DNA of 41,451 nucleotides from Desulfamplus magnetovallimortis (GCF_900170035.1 NZ_LT828540.1:947419-988869), one strand, 5' to 3'; positions 17,073 to 25,804 are shown, counted from the stretch's first letter. The notes: generated by a model from the letters alone, not told the origin. Numbers and translations: made by a program.

Positions 17073-18905
17073 ATGACAGATATCAAATCTTCAAGATTGG
17101 TTGAAGCCTTTAAAGCTATTGGGGATGGTATTTATATTATCAACTCCGACTACACAATAGAATACATGAATAGTGCCATGACTGCTCTTTTTGGTGATGG
17201 CGTTGGTAAAAAATGCTACGATATAATGAATGAGGGCAAAGGTATCTGCAACTGGTGCCGCTTTGACGACGTATTTAATAAGGGTGAAACCCGTTATGGC
17301 GAAGTAATCCTTGAAAAATTTAATAAAACATTCAACCTCATAGAGCTTCCCATAAGCAACAGTGACGGCACTCGCCTGAAGCTTTCAATTTATCGTGATA
17401 TTACAAAGACAAAAGAGCAGGAAGCAAGGCTGAAAAGCTCTGAAGAGGATTACAAACGACTGTTTGAACATGCAGGCTGTGGGGTATTTATAAGCAGCAA
17501 AGAGGGAAAATTTCTGGATGTCAACAGGACTTTCCTTAAAATGCTTGGCTATGTAAACCGTGACAATTTTCTGGCCATGGATATTGCAAGGGATCTCTAT
17601 CTTAAGCCTGAAGATCGCAAGGAGTTCATGAGCATTGTTGAAAAACAGGGAAGAGTTGTTGATTACGAGGTGGAGTGGCGCAGGAGGGATGGCCATACCA
17701 TCCAGGTTCTGCTCACAAGCCATGTAAGGTATGACGAAAAGGGCAATGTTCTGGGTTATGAGGGTATTGTGGTTGATCAGACCCAGAGAAAAATGATGGA
17801 AGAGAAGATGCAGAAAGCCCTCAATTTTCTGGATCAGACAATCAACTGTTCTGTCAATGCCATTATGGCCGCAGATTTAAAGGGAGAAGTTCTCATCTGG
17901 AACCAGGGGGCTGAAGAGGTTTTTGGCAAAAGTGCCGAGGAGGTTATAGGTAAAATAAACATAAGGGAGATTTACACCGGAAATCTTGCAAAAGACGTAA
18001 TGAAAATGATCCGATCCGATGATTATGGAGGCAAGGGAAAGCTTAAATCATATCCAGTAACATTCAAGGATATTAATGGAAATGAGACAGAAGGAAATCT
18101 TTCCGCTGCACTTCTTTATGATGAACATGGAAACGAAATTGCATCTGTTGGAATCTTTGTGGATCTCAGCGAACGCCTTGCCATGGAGAGAAAACTAAGT
18201 GAAACACGTCAGCAGCTTTTGCAGTCAGAAAAGCTTGCTGCCATGGGACGTTTGACTTCCCAGCTTGCCCATGAGCTTAACAATCCTCTTTTCGGAATCA
18301 TGAATACCCTGGAGCTTATGAAAACCGAAATATCTCCACAGAACAAACGGCGCAAACTTTTGGATATGTCCATTTCTGAAACAGCACGACTTGCGGATAT
18401 GCTTAGAAAAATGCTCTCCTTTTCCAAACCTGATCAGGAGGAGAAGCGAAATGTCGATATAAATGTGCTTCTCGACGAGATAATCCTTCTTTATGAAAAG
18501 AGATTCAGGGAAAACAGTGTTAAATTCACCTATGAGTTTGCACAAGGGATGCCAATGGTCTATGCTTCACGGGATCAGTTGCGCCAGGTTTTTCTGAACA
18601 TGATATCCAATGCAATGGATGCCATGCCAGATGGGGGCAATTTAAGTATCAACACCCTATTTGATGCAAAAAAGGTTCGTGTCATAATTACAGACACCGG
18701 AGGCGGCATTAAGGAAGAGCATATAGAAAAAATTTTTGACTCCTTTTTTACAACCAAAACCGACAGTGTCAAAGGGGTAGGACTTGGCCTTTCTGTATGC
18801 TATGGATTTGTCAAGGAGCATGGAGGAGATATTCTGGTGGAGAGTAAAGTGGGTCAAGGTACCAGCTTTACAATATGCCTTCCGGTAAGTGATGTGCCAA
18901 AATAA
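17073..18905 (+). CDS. Soluble three-PAS sensor histidine kinase
   Basis: 610 residues from the ATG at 17073, chosen for the AAAAAGGA site; an in-frame ATG at 17046 would add 9 residues. Three PAS domains (about 5-115, 125-240 and 250-370) precede a HisKA domain with the H-box AHELNNPLFG (His near 399) and an HATPase with SNAMDAMPDGG, DTGGGIKEEHIEKIF and GVGLGLSV. PAS1 carries C48, C59 and C62 (CYDIMNEGKGICNWC), a pattern that could bind metal, haem or a redox centre; that is inference. There is no membrane segment, so it senses a cytoplasmic cue. No response regulator is adjacent, so its partner is unknown. Confidence 0.93.
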   Translation: MTDIKSSRLVEAFKAIGDGIYIINSDYTIEYMNSAMTALFGDGVGKKCYDIMNEGKGICNWCRFDDVFNKGETRYGEVILEKFNKTFNLIELPISNSDGTRLKLSIYRDITKTKEQEARLKSSEEDYKRLFEHAGCGVFISSKEGKFLDVNRTFLKMLGYVNRDNFLAMDIARDLYLKPEDRKEFMSIVEKQGRVVDYEVEWRRRDGHTIQVLLTSHVRYDEKGNVLGYEGIVVDQTQRKMMEEKMQKALNFLDQTINCSVNAIMAADLKGEVLIWNQGAEEVFGKSAEEVIGKINIREIYTGNLAKDVMKMIRSDDYGGKGKLKSYPVTFKDINGNETEGNLSAALLYDEHGNEIASVGIFVDLSERLAMERKLSETRQQLLQSEKLAAMGRLTSQLAHELNNPLFGIMNTLELMKTEISPQNKRRKLLDMSISETARLADMLRKMLSFSKPDQEEKRNVDINVLLDEIILLYEKRFRENSVKFTYEFAQGMPMVYASRDQLRQVFLNMISNAMDAMPDGGNLSINTLFDAKKVRVIITDTGGGIKEEHIEKIFDSFFTTKTDSVKGVGLGLSVCYGFVKEHGGDILVESKVGQGTSFTICLPVSDVPK

Positions 18906-18936
18906 AACTTAAACTAAGTATGTTATGACTGAAAAA

Positions 18937-18970
18937 GCTACGGATTTTTGCCTCCTTAAAATCCGTTAGC
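18937..18970 (+). terminator. Hairpin downstream of the kinase gene
   Basis: GCTACGGATTTT pairs with AAAATCCGTTAGC across a 9-base loop, with one bulge. It lies 30 bases after the kinase stop but lacks a clear T-run, so it may be a weak terminator or an mRNA-end structure. The rest of the gap to 19165 shows no gene. Confidence 0.4.
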
Positions 18971-19165
18971 ATCAAAAAGTGCTTCAAATACTCCCCACCC
19001 AAAAAAATATATTTCCTTTATCGTGGATTCTTTCACGTTAATTGGTGGAGAAGTGATCGCCCCTTAAAAGTTAGGAACGAAGGGGGGCTAAAGATTTTCC
19101 ATAAAAAAGCTTGCAAAAAATAAAGCCTATTTCCATCAAATATCGAGATCACTATCATCTTAACA

Positions 19166-19879
19166 TTATTTCAAATATTTTTCTTTCCACTCATCAAGTC
19201 TTGACATTGCTTCAAATTCACCAATATGTCCTTTTTGTATCTGAATATCTAATGCAGATACAGCAATAGTACGATCTCTTGTATCAAATATGATTTCATC
19301 CAGAATCTCAATAGTATCAGAGTGTAATGGTTCATCTTGATCATTACCGTAACTTTCCAAAAACTCTATGCCTGATAAAATTAACTCTCTCTTTTTACTT
19401 TTCAGTGCAATCGAGCATAATTCGAATATTTTGGGAATGTCATAATGATTTGCAAGGGCTATTAACATTTCAAGTGCCAAGCCCTTCCTCTTATTGGCAA
19501 AGCTATCTCTTGAAATATTCATAGCAAAAAGTTCCTCTGCAAAATCAACCAACTTCAGGGCAATGAGATATTCTTGCTCTTCTTCAGAGGTTCTCTTTTT
19601 GATATCCGATTCTGTATCCATAAAATAGTGGTTTTCAAATGTATATCTTGAGAGGCCTTTTAGAATTGTTCTTTCTATACGCTGTTTATTTGGACCTTTT
19701 GAATGGATCATTTTTCGCTCTAAGTCAAAAAGAATCTCTAATGAATCGAGCGTCATTTGTTTTCCACGATAAAAGAAACCGTCAAGTTTGCGTATTTTTT
19801 CAGAAAGGCTTTTTTTGTTTGATTTTTCTCCCAGTAAAAATTCGTTGTACACATCATCACATATTTCTTTGAGCATCAC
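19166..19879 (-). CDS. Hypothetical helical protein, 237 aa
   Basis: No family recognised. The product is soluble, charged and mostly helical, without signal peptide or membrane segment. The middle (LALEMLIALANHYDIPKIFE and LILSGIEFLESYGND) resembles helical-repeat proteins in general. A good AAAGGAAAAG site precedes the ATG at 19879, and an ATG one codon later is equally possible. It follows the 118-aa gene by 60 bases on the same strand. A real gene is likely because the frame is long and well started. Confidence 0.65.
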   Translation of the reverse strand: MMLKEICDDVYNEFLLGEKSNKKSLSEKIRKLDGFFYRGKQMTLDSLEILFDLERKMIHSKGPNKQRIERTILKGLSRYTFENHYFMDTESDIKKRTSEEEQEYLIALKLVDFAEELFAMNISRDSFANKRKGLALEMLIALANHYDIPKIFELCSIALKSKKRELILSGIEFLESYGNDQDEPLHSDTIEILDEIIFDTRDRTIAVSALDIQIQKGHIGEFEAMSRLDEWKEKYLK

Positions 19880-19939
19880 TTTTCCTTTAAAAGCAGAGAT
19901 CGGATTGAATTTCTAAACAGGCTCAATTAGGTTAGCCGC

Positions 19940-20296
19940 TTATAAACTTTTCAATTGAACTGTAAAAAAACGAAAACCTTTAGATTTCATTTCCTCAAAG
20001 TTGGCTTCAGCAACTTGCAAACCTTCTTTTCGTGCAAGCGGATAAAATTTTTTGTACGAGTCCTGATCAAAAGCATATGCTGCCCCTAATTTAAGACCAT
20101 TCAATATTTCTTCAAATGATGTTTTTTTAATGATCCTTTTTGTAAAATCATCGGGATCTATTTCCTTCACGAATGCTTTCATAGTTCGTGAGGAAGCTGA
20201 AATTACACAAGCATCACCTCTGTCACCTGTGCAAACAACCTGATTTGGTGGAACAAAGGCAAAGTAACCAATTATTTTTCGTTTAGGGTTTGCCAT
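19940..20296 (-). CDS. Hypothetical protein, 118 aa
   Basis: Start chosen at 20296 (MANPKRKIIGYF) because AAGGAAAAAA lies directly upstream; the longer frame from 20347 lacks a site. The product has no membrane segment or known motif. VVCTGDRGDACVISASS and GAAYAFDQDSYKKFYPLARK suggest a small alpha/beta fold. It is co-oriented with the 237-aa gene downstream. No function is assigned. Confidence 0.6.
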   Translation of the reverse strand: MANPKRKIIGYFAFVPPNQVVCTGDRGDACVISASSRTMKAFVKEIDPDDFTKRIIKKTSFEEILNGLKLGAAYAFDQDSYKKFYPLARKEGLQVAEANFEEMKSKGFRFFTVQLKSL

Positions 20297-20376
20297 TTTT
20301 TTCCTTAGTTTACTACTGAAGGTAACATAAATACTCAAAATCGACATCTTATTGCTTTTTCAGAAGTTATTGCAGT

Positions 20377-20468
20377 TGTCTGAACCAGGATAACCAGGAT
20401 GGATAGGATGCTCAGGATAGATAATCCTGCCTTATCTTGTTAATCTTGGGAATCCTGATTCAGACAGT
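20377..20468. repeat. Dispersed repeat with CAGGAT units and inverted ends
   Basis: The ends are GTCTGAACCAGGAT and ATCCTGATTCAGAC, an inverted pair. The interior carries repeated CAGGAT or TAGGAT hexamers (ACCAGGATGGATAGGATGCT). Similar sequences are widespread in environmental bacterial genomes. It lies in the gap between the 118-aa gene and the attC-like site at 20536. Confidence 0.7.
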
Positions 20469-20535
20469 GTTGACAAGGCTTACAAGATCATAGGTGTCGA
20501 CTTTGAGTAAATAGGATGAGATTCGGGTAATAAAC

Positions 20536-20594
20536 GGCTAACGCCAAAATCAGCGGCACGGCTTTTTGCGTCCGCTGGATTTTTTTGTTATGTG
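20536..20594. other. attC-like site 1
   Basis: On the plus strand it begins GGCTAACGCC and ends TTGTTATGTG. Inner arms TCAGCGG and CCGCTGGA pair imperfectly. The outer ends resemble the R'' and R' boxes of integron attC sites, and the RhuM stop codon (TAA) lies within one end, as in many gene cassettes. No integrase gene is in the window, so the assignment rests on shape alone. Confidence 0.4.
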
Positions 20595-21595
20595 TTTTTC
20601 TCATCTTTCAATAATTTTTTCATCTCACGGTCAAAATCAGAGATATATTTTTTATCCTCTTCTTTTCTATATTTCTCATATTCAATTTTTGCTTTTTCGA
20701 CCGCTTTTTTATGGCTGATTTTTCCGGCATTGGTTAAAAGTTCTTTCTCACTGATTCTCAGGAAATCATCAAGTTTTTGAATCCAGTCCTGCATTTTCAT
20801 TAACCTGCCGTTTGTTGCCTGGAGTTCAGCAAAATCGAGATACATGGAGACAATGAGATTGAGCTGCTTGAGTTCATCTTCAGAAAGATAATTTTTTGCT
20901 ATTGAAATATCTCTTGTGGTTATATATTTGCCGTGAAAATTGGTCAGCCCTAGAAATGGTTTTTCTGCGTCAACTCTTTGGCTTATCATTTCTGCTGCTG
21001 TCTGGCCGTGGATGGCATAGTGCATTTTATTTTGAACGGCTGCAAAAAATTCCCTGGTCAAAGCGGCATCCTTTTTATAATCAATGCTGGTTGCATAGAT
21101 ATCAGTGACTTTCTGGTAAAAATTTCTTTCACTGCTTCTGATATCCCGGATTCTTTGAAGAAGTTCTTCAAAATATCTTGACCTTGCGCCTTCCTGTTTC
21201 AAGCGGTCATCATCCATTGTAAAGCCTTTTACAATGTATTCATGAATCCGTTTAGTGGCCCACTGGCGGAATTTTGTACCTTGAGGAGATTTTACACGAT
21301 ATCCAACAGAAATTATAACATCCAAATTGTAATATTTGACCTGTTTGCTTTGAGTTTTACCCTCTATTGCACCGTGTTTTGTGGTATGTCGGAAAAGCCG
21401 ACACACCTCTTTTTCGTTCAGTTCCCTCTCTTTAAAAATATTCCCAATATGTTCAGTTATGGTTGTTCTTCCTTTTCCAAACAGCATTGCCATCTGTTCC
21501 TGTGTCAGCCAGACTGTTTCATCTTCCAACTGCACCTGAAGCTTTGTTGTACCGTCTGAAGCCGTATAAATGATTATTTCTGAATTATGTTCCAT
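20588..21595 (-). CDS. RhuM-family protein
   Basis: 335 residues matching the virulence RhuM family, common in genomic islands and beside restriction-modification genes; its biochemical role is not established. Characteristic stretches are the N-terminal YTASDGTTKLQVQLEDETVW, WLTQEQMAMLFGKGRTTITEHI (a helix-turn-helix-like segment), YRVKSPQGTKFRQWATKRIH, and the C-terminal Lys/Glu-rich helix. Start is the ATG at 21595, directly after the restriction-like gene stop at 21599, so the two are coupled. The stop lies in an attC-like site. Confidence 0.85.
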   Translation of the reverse strand: MEHNSEIIIYTASDGTTKLQVQLEDETVWLTQEQMAMLFGKGRTTITEHIGNIFKERELNEKEVCRLFRHTTKHGAIEGKTQSKQVKYYNLDVIISVGYRVKSPQGTKFRQWATKRIHEYIVKGFTMDDDRLKQEGARSRYFEELLQRIRDIRSSERNFYQKVTDIYATSIDYKKDAALTREFFAAVQNKMHYAIHGQTAAEMISQRVDAEKPFLGLTNFHGKYITTRDISIAKNYLSEDELKQLNLIVSMYLDFAELQATNGRLMKMQDWIQKLDDFLRISEKELLTNAGKISHKKAVEKAKIEYEKYRKEEDKKYISDFDREMKKLLKDEKNT

Positions 21596-21598
21596 TTA

Positions 21599-22663
21599 TC
21601 ACCCCTCTATAATCGGCTTTAATATTTCAGGCGATTTTTCAGAAAAGCTGTTCATGCGTTTGACTATTTCACTGTCCGGATCGCTCCAACGGTTATGAAG
21701 TTCGGTTATTACCTGTTCTTTCTGGGTATCGGTCAGAGTTTCAAACTCCTTGCCCTGCATAACCTCTTCAATATCTTTTTCTACAAATTGCAGGATATCT
21801 ATTTTTCGTTTTTTCATATGGTCGGGGACGTAGAGGTTGAAAACCATGCAGTCAATGACAGATTCAAAATTTTTTGTATCTTTTTCAAGATTGGTCTCTT
21901 TCGCAAATAAGATACAATCAACAACGTTGGAAAATAATAATTGTAAATGGTTATCAGGTTTATAAATTGGAATTTCTAAAATCGGCCCCTTATCAACCTG
22001 ATATGCTTTCCCTTGCATTTTCCCTTTATTTCTCAACCAAAATGCAATTAGTTCTGAGTTAAAAAGAGCAGTAAGATATTTTTGATTAATTCGATTTGTT
22101 TTAATGATAAAAAATGTTTGAGAAACATAACAGTCAAAATCTGTAAATGTAAATGTTGGGCGTTGAGGACACTTTCTTAATGATATTATTTTTTCTCCTT
22201 TAAAGAAATATTCATTTCTAGCACGATGCAGTCCGTATGGCTTATTATCAGATGTAATAACATTAGAAAACCTGTCTAAATGCCTTTTAATATTTGGATA
22301 TGGTTTTATTGTGAGGGGGTTTTTAAAACTTGAATCAGTGTAAATTACCCAGGTGTCATTAATGCTGTTGCCGAAATATCTTGTTAACTGGTTTGTTGAA
22401 TAGAAAGGCTTTATTAATTCGGTTTCTTTTTCAGTAAGATCAAGATTGTCTTTTTCCTCATTTGATAAATTAAAGATGCCTGCACCAATCGGTATTTGGT
22501 TACTTAATTTTGTAGCTCCTTTTTTATTAAGAAAATCTTGATGGACATCAATGCCTGTTGCAACTTCTTTTGTTTTATAAAGAGTAAAGTTGCTTTTTGC
22601 TATTATGACATCTAAAACCTGCTCACTATCAGCTTTAACAAATGATATTCGGTTATTAAGCAA
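21599..22663 (-). CDS. C-terminal part of a type IIG-like restriction-modification protein (TaqI-like specificity domain)
   Basis: 354 residues from a TTG; an in-frame TAG lies 15 bases upstream of it, so it cannot extend further. The product matches the C-terminal target-recognition half of Eco57I/TaqI-like enzymes: LIKPFYSTNQLTRYF, ITSDNKPYGLHRARNEYFF, CYVSQTFFIIK and YLTALFNSELIAFWLRNKGK. The N-terminal methyltransferase core, with its NPPY motif, is absent. Upstream lies an attC-like site and group II introns rather than the missing half. I read it as a truncated, probably non-functional methylase or nuclease, or a stand-alone specificity subunit. It is coupled to the RhuM gene. Confidence 0.65.
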   Translation of the reverse strand: MLNNRISFVKADSEQVLDVIIAKSNFTLYKTKEVATGIDVHQDFLNKKGATKLSNQIPIGAGIFNLSNEEKDNLDLTEKETELIKPFYSTNQLTRYFGNSINDTWVIYTDSSFKNPLTIKPYPNIKRHLDRFSNVITSDNKPYGLHRARNEYFFKGEKIISLRKCPQRPTFTFTDFDCYVSQTFFIIKTNRINQKYLTALFNSELIAFWLRNKGKMQGKAYQVDKGPILEIPIYKPDNHLQLLFSNVVDCILFAKETNLEKDTKNFESVIDCMVFNLYVPDHMKKRKIDILQFVEKDIEEVMQGKEFETLTDTQKEQVITELHNRWSDPDSEIVKRMNSFSEKSPEILKPIIEG

Positions 22664-22792
22664 GTTAATCGGTATTATCTAAAGATTGTGATAATCGCTA
22701 ATATCATTATTTTCTCTTTAAATTATTCACATAACAATAAGCTCACCAGCCACGCCTGACAAACTCCAAAAGAACCGCTCACGTCCTGCGTG

Positions 22793-24308
22793 GTATCGGG
22801 TAGCCGGGGTCTGTTTCCAGCCCCAAGCCGTAACGATAGGTAGGACTTTTCAGTCTTTCCCCCACTCCAAACCGTGCGTGCGACTTTCACCGCACACGGC
22901 TTTCCAGCTCAGAAATCGAAACTGATCTGTTCCTCACTACTCACCTGCTCGCCTGCACTTAACGTCCGGGCTGTGCCAGCAGCTTCAAGGCTGCTCCCAA
23001 TCTACAATTCCTGGTTAACATTTGATCAGGTTTTTGATTCTTCTTCGCCTGGCTTCCTTCACCATGTCCGAGCCATTACAGCTCGGCATTTGGCTACTAC
23101 GTTGCCTCCGCCCTCTCTCCCGCAGGCTGGCATTCTCGCCTCCCGTTAAGGTATAGCGGTGTGAGAGTTCCTCAGTTCCGATATAAGATACATAACAGCA
23201 ACCCTTAGCTGCCTGCTGTCCACCGGGTGGGCAATGAGACAACGCTTTGATGATTAGGGAGCATCAAAGCCAGCCACCTCACCATTTTGGTTCAGGTGTT
23301 TCAGCCATTTTCACCTGTTACGGTTCACGACGGTTAAGCAGATTCCTGTTCGTCAGCATAGTTTGCAGGGGTAGCCCGGTCATCCGATTTATGGCTATCA
23401 GAAGCCGGTACATTGTCTGAAGGCTTCACACCCTGACAAGTGCCGCTTGTCAACGCATGCTTCATCCCCCTTATGTTGTTGTCTAAACATAAATTCTTTA
23501 TAGAATCAATACCTTATATCGTTAAAGAGCGCACCCCTAAGAACCGTGCATGAGACTTTCACCTCACACGGCTCAAGCATTGAAAAAAGTTCCGTCAAGA
23601 ACCCGGCAATATCTAAAAACAGATGAATTGCCTTCTCGTTTCACATTTGTAGACAATTTACTTTGTTTGGCAGAAGCCTCCCAAAGCTCTCCAGGCCGTC
23701 AGTGACTAAAAGTCACCATCTATCCACACCATGAAGATAAAACTGCCCAAACGTTTCCCGGGATTCAACACCTGTCGGAAGTCTGCTCACTTTCGTGTCG
23801 GGGATACCCCCGTATCTGCCTCATTACAAGGCAGCCTTTGCTTTCTCCGACATCTTCTATCTGCTCACCTTACGGTTTGCTTTCCATACTTAAATGGAGA
23901 CAATTGGGCTTACCCTGATTCCTCTGATATTACACAGTAGGTTAGCGTCCGTCTATCCGCCGGGAGAATTTAAGATCACGTATGATGACACCAGAGCATC
24001 ACAACCATACCCCTCACCATTTTGGTCAAGGCTTGTCAGCATCTTTGGCCTCTCATCGCTAACGACGTTTATCGACGGTTCACATGTGTTACGCATACCA
24101 CCATTCTTAGCTTCCATCCAGCTTGATGCTGCCAGAGTTGAGGTTACCTCACGGTTTCCTCTCCAAGCCTTTCGGCTAAGGACTCCATTGTCCCCTGGGC
24201 TTCACACAAAATCGTTACCAGTAATGCATGCCAAGGTAAGAAACTGCCGGTGATACGGCAGGTTAATTTGCATTAATTAACAATAATATCAGCGACTTCA
24301 GGTCGCAC
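22793..24308 (-). mobile_element. Group II intron A, ORF-less, interrupted by intron B
   Basis: Read on the minus strand. The 5' end is GTGCGACC (24308-24301), matching GUGYG. A 34-nt domain V hairpin, GAGCCGTG to CACGGTTC, lies at 23574-23541 and contains the catalytic AGC and a GAAA loop. Intron B begins six bases later. After intron B, a domain VI-like hairpin GGGGCTG-GAAA-CAG-A-CCCC and a terminal GATAC (ending at 22793) complete intron A. Without intron B it is about 811 nt, and no reverse transcriptase frame remains, so it cannot move alone. Flanks match an attC-like site. Boundaries are from motifs, not from folding. Confidence 0.65.
22830..23534 (-). mobile_element. Group II intron B, ORF-less, nested in intron A
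   Basis: Read on the minus strand. It starts GTGCGCTC at 23534, just after domain V of intron A. A 34-nt domain V, AAGCCGTG to CACGGTTT, lies at 22902-22869, followed by a domain VI-like hairpin (GACTGAAAAGTC) and CCTACCTATCGTTAC ending at 22830. Length is about 705 nt with no reverse transcriptase. Its interior shares the block CCAAAATGGTGAGG with intron A, so both are of one intron class. Both insertion points read AGGG before GTGCG. Confidence 0.6.
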
Positions 24309-24333
24309 CCCTTGCAGCGCCTTGTTAGCCTTT

Positions 24334-24780
24334 TTATTTATCGCATTTTGAAAGTAGGTATTTACCCGCCTCATCAATCAAGGGGAATAGGTATCCTTGG
24401 TTCCCTGTTCCATTAACATTTAATGGTTTATGGGCGCCTTGTTTTATTAAAATATCTTGTAACTCAGCTAAAATATCAGGGATGTAAATAGGTCGTAACA
24501 AATTAGTGTATGAAGCGTCAATTTTTCGCCCATTGATTTCCCAAGTTTCTCCAGCGTCTCTAAAAGGATTGTTACTGTCGTAAGCATTACCCTGGGCGAT
24601 AGAGTAAGCAACTATGTATTGCCTGAAATAGGAAAAAATAATATCTCCTTTTCTTACATCTTTCATCGTGTCCCAGTGGTAAATATTTTTTCCTGATTTA
24701 GTATTTTTCGGTGCCCAAAGATATCCACCATTTTTTTCTTCATGATGTGTTTTGTTTTGAGATACCCACCAATAAGCCAT
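24334..24780 (-). CDS. EVE-like domain protein (N-terminal module of some HNH endonucleases)
   Basis: 148 residues with a strong AAGGAGG site. MAYWWVSQNKTHHEE, GGYLWAPKNTKSGKN and VRKGDIIFSYFRQYIVAYSIAQG match the EVE-like domain found at the start of some HNH endonucleases that act as modification-dependent restriction enzymes. EVE and related folds read modified bases. Here the protein stops after this domain and no HNH motif follows; the next sequence is an attC-like site. It may be a free-standing reader or a truncated nuclease. The family call is from motif memory. Confidence 0.6.
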   Translation of the reverse strand: MAYWWVSQNKTHHEEKNGGYLWAPKNTKSGKNIYHWDTMKDVRKGDIIFSYFRQYIVAYSIAQGNAYDSNNPFRDAGETWEINGRKIDASYTNLLRPIYIPDILAELQDILIKQGAHKPLNVNGTGNQGYLFPLIDEAGKYLLSKCDK

Positions 24781-24798
24781 AGCTAACCTCCTTAATTT

Positions 24799-25087
24799 TT
24801 ATTTGGATAATATTTTTGCTATGGGGACATCAGCCTGGGCAAGTTTGAAACTGCACAAATTTTCGACTGGTACCTGTAGATTGTTTTAATATTTGCCCTC
24901 AAATCCCACCTAAAATCCCATGCTATTTTTCGAATATGATATTCCTCAGGTAACCAATCTTGAGATATATTTCGAGGCACGATTGTGGTGTTTCGTCTTT
25001 CTCTATTTTTCCTCCTGGGAACTCCCAATAACCTTCTAACATTTGTCCTTTTTTTCTCCTCGTTAGAAGGACACAATTCTCATTGCG
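24799..25087 (-). pseudogene. Broken MutT/Nudix hydrolase gene
   Basis: On the minus strand the frame from 25087 reads VLLTRRKKGQMLEGYWEFPG then GKIEKDETPQSC, a clear MutT-type start with a partial Nudix box. It drifts to a stop near 24930. Another frame resumes with FKLAQADVPIAKILSK and ends at 24799, as MutT proteins do. At least one frameshift and loss of part of the Nudix helix make it non-functional. Its 5' end abuts a family D repeat, so the N-terminus was lost there. Confidence 0.65.
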
Positions 25088-25091
25088 AATC

Positions 25092-25192
25092 ACACTAGTG
25101 CTTCTTCAAGTTTAAACTGTCGGGTGACTTTTAAGGCTTTTCAAAGGTTCAAGGCATTTTCTACCCGACAATCAAACCTTGAAAGCACACTA
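25092..25192 (+). repeat. Family D hairpin repeat, copy 2
   Basis: Starts ACTAGTGCTTCTTCAAG and ends CCTTGAAAGCACACTAG, with inverted internal blocks CTGTCGGGTGA and TCTACCCGACA. It is the best-preserved copy. It lies between the broken Nudix gene and the Cys-rich gene, and supplies the stop codon of the latter, which suggests it was inserted. Confidence 0.85.
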
Positions 25193-25729
25193 GGGGGCAA
25201 CTCTATTCCCAACGTATTGCTGAATAAATGATAGATATTCCCTCCCTCCTTGTGTTCTTCTTTGTATTGACCTGTAAACTGATGCAGAAACTTTTATGAG
25301 ATCATCATGGGACGTGTTGGGTAGATCGACTTGAATCATTTGGAACATTTTTTCAAACTTGGCCTTTAACTCATGGTCATCAATCTTTAATTCGGTTTCT
25401 CCGAAATGGAATCTATCAAAAGCCAATTCTAAAAGCTGTAATGCTTGCTTGTCTGTAAATACATTTTCATCCTCTGCGTAAAATTGGCAAAGAATTGATT
25501 CAATTACATTTGCAATATCTTGAAGATTAGATGAATCGGACATTCGCTGTGTACTATAGAAAGGTACTTTTCGATAGTTTCTGATCAAGGAAACATCTTT
25601 GTAGTATGAGCATCCTGCGCATTTTTCAGCCGTGCGAGATTGCCCGCAGCAGAGGCTACATACAAAAGTGTTATCTGCCGCACATTTTCGTTTTCCTTTA
25701 CGAGAATTACAGATTGAACATTTTGCCAT
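25190..25729 (-). CDS. Cys-rich (zinc-ribbon-like) protein of unknown function
   Basis: 179 residues from the ATG at 25729, chosen for AAAAAGGATA upstream; the longer frame from 25828 lacks a site and crosses an attC-like repeat. The N-terminus MAKCSICNSRKGKRKC then CSLCCGQSRTAEKCAGC has nine cysteines in CxxC-like pairs, likely binding zinc. The rest is helical (ALQLLELAFDRFHF). The stop codon lies in the end of a family D repeat, so the C-terminus may be truncated. No function is known to me. Confidence 0.65.
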   Translation of the reverse strand: MAKCSICNSRKGKRKCAADNTFVCSLCCGQSRTAEKCAGCSYYKDVSLIRNYRKVPFYSTQRMSDSSNLQDIANVIESILCQFYAEDENVFTDKQALQLLELAFDRFHFGETELKIDDHELKAKFEKMFQMIQVDLPNTSHDDLIKVSASVYRSIQRRTQGGREYLSFIQQYVGNRVAP

Positions 25730-25804
25730 AAGTATATCCTTTTTGGGGCTGCCGAACGCCCTCATAACCTGTTTTCCGTACATATCGGAAATCTTGCCTG
25801 CAAA

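Larger units (their letters stand above)
22729..24330. other. attC-like site 2, split by group II introns
   Basis: The arms are 22729-22792 (begins ACATAACAATAAGC) and 24309-24330 (ends CGCCTTGTTAGCC). Joined, they make about 86 bases that fold as an imperfect inverted repeat: TAACAA with TTGTTA at the ends and CACGC with GCGTG inside. The shape matches an integron attC site. The sequence between the arms is explained by introns A and B. It sits at the 3' end of the EVE-like gene, as expected for a cassette. Confidence 0.45.

Noticed and set aside
22874-24253. Plus-strand open frames of 69-119 codons
   Set aside because: They run antisense to structured group II intron sequence and have no recognisable motifs or ribosome sites.
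22664-24333. Intron-encoded reverse transcriptase
   Set aside because: No RT motif (such as YADD) appears in any frame between the intron ends.
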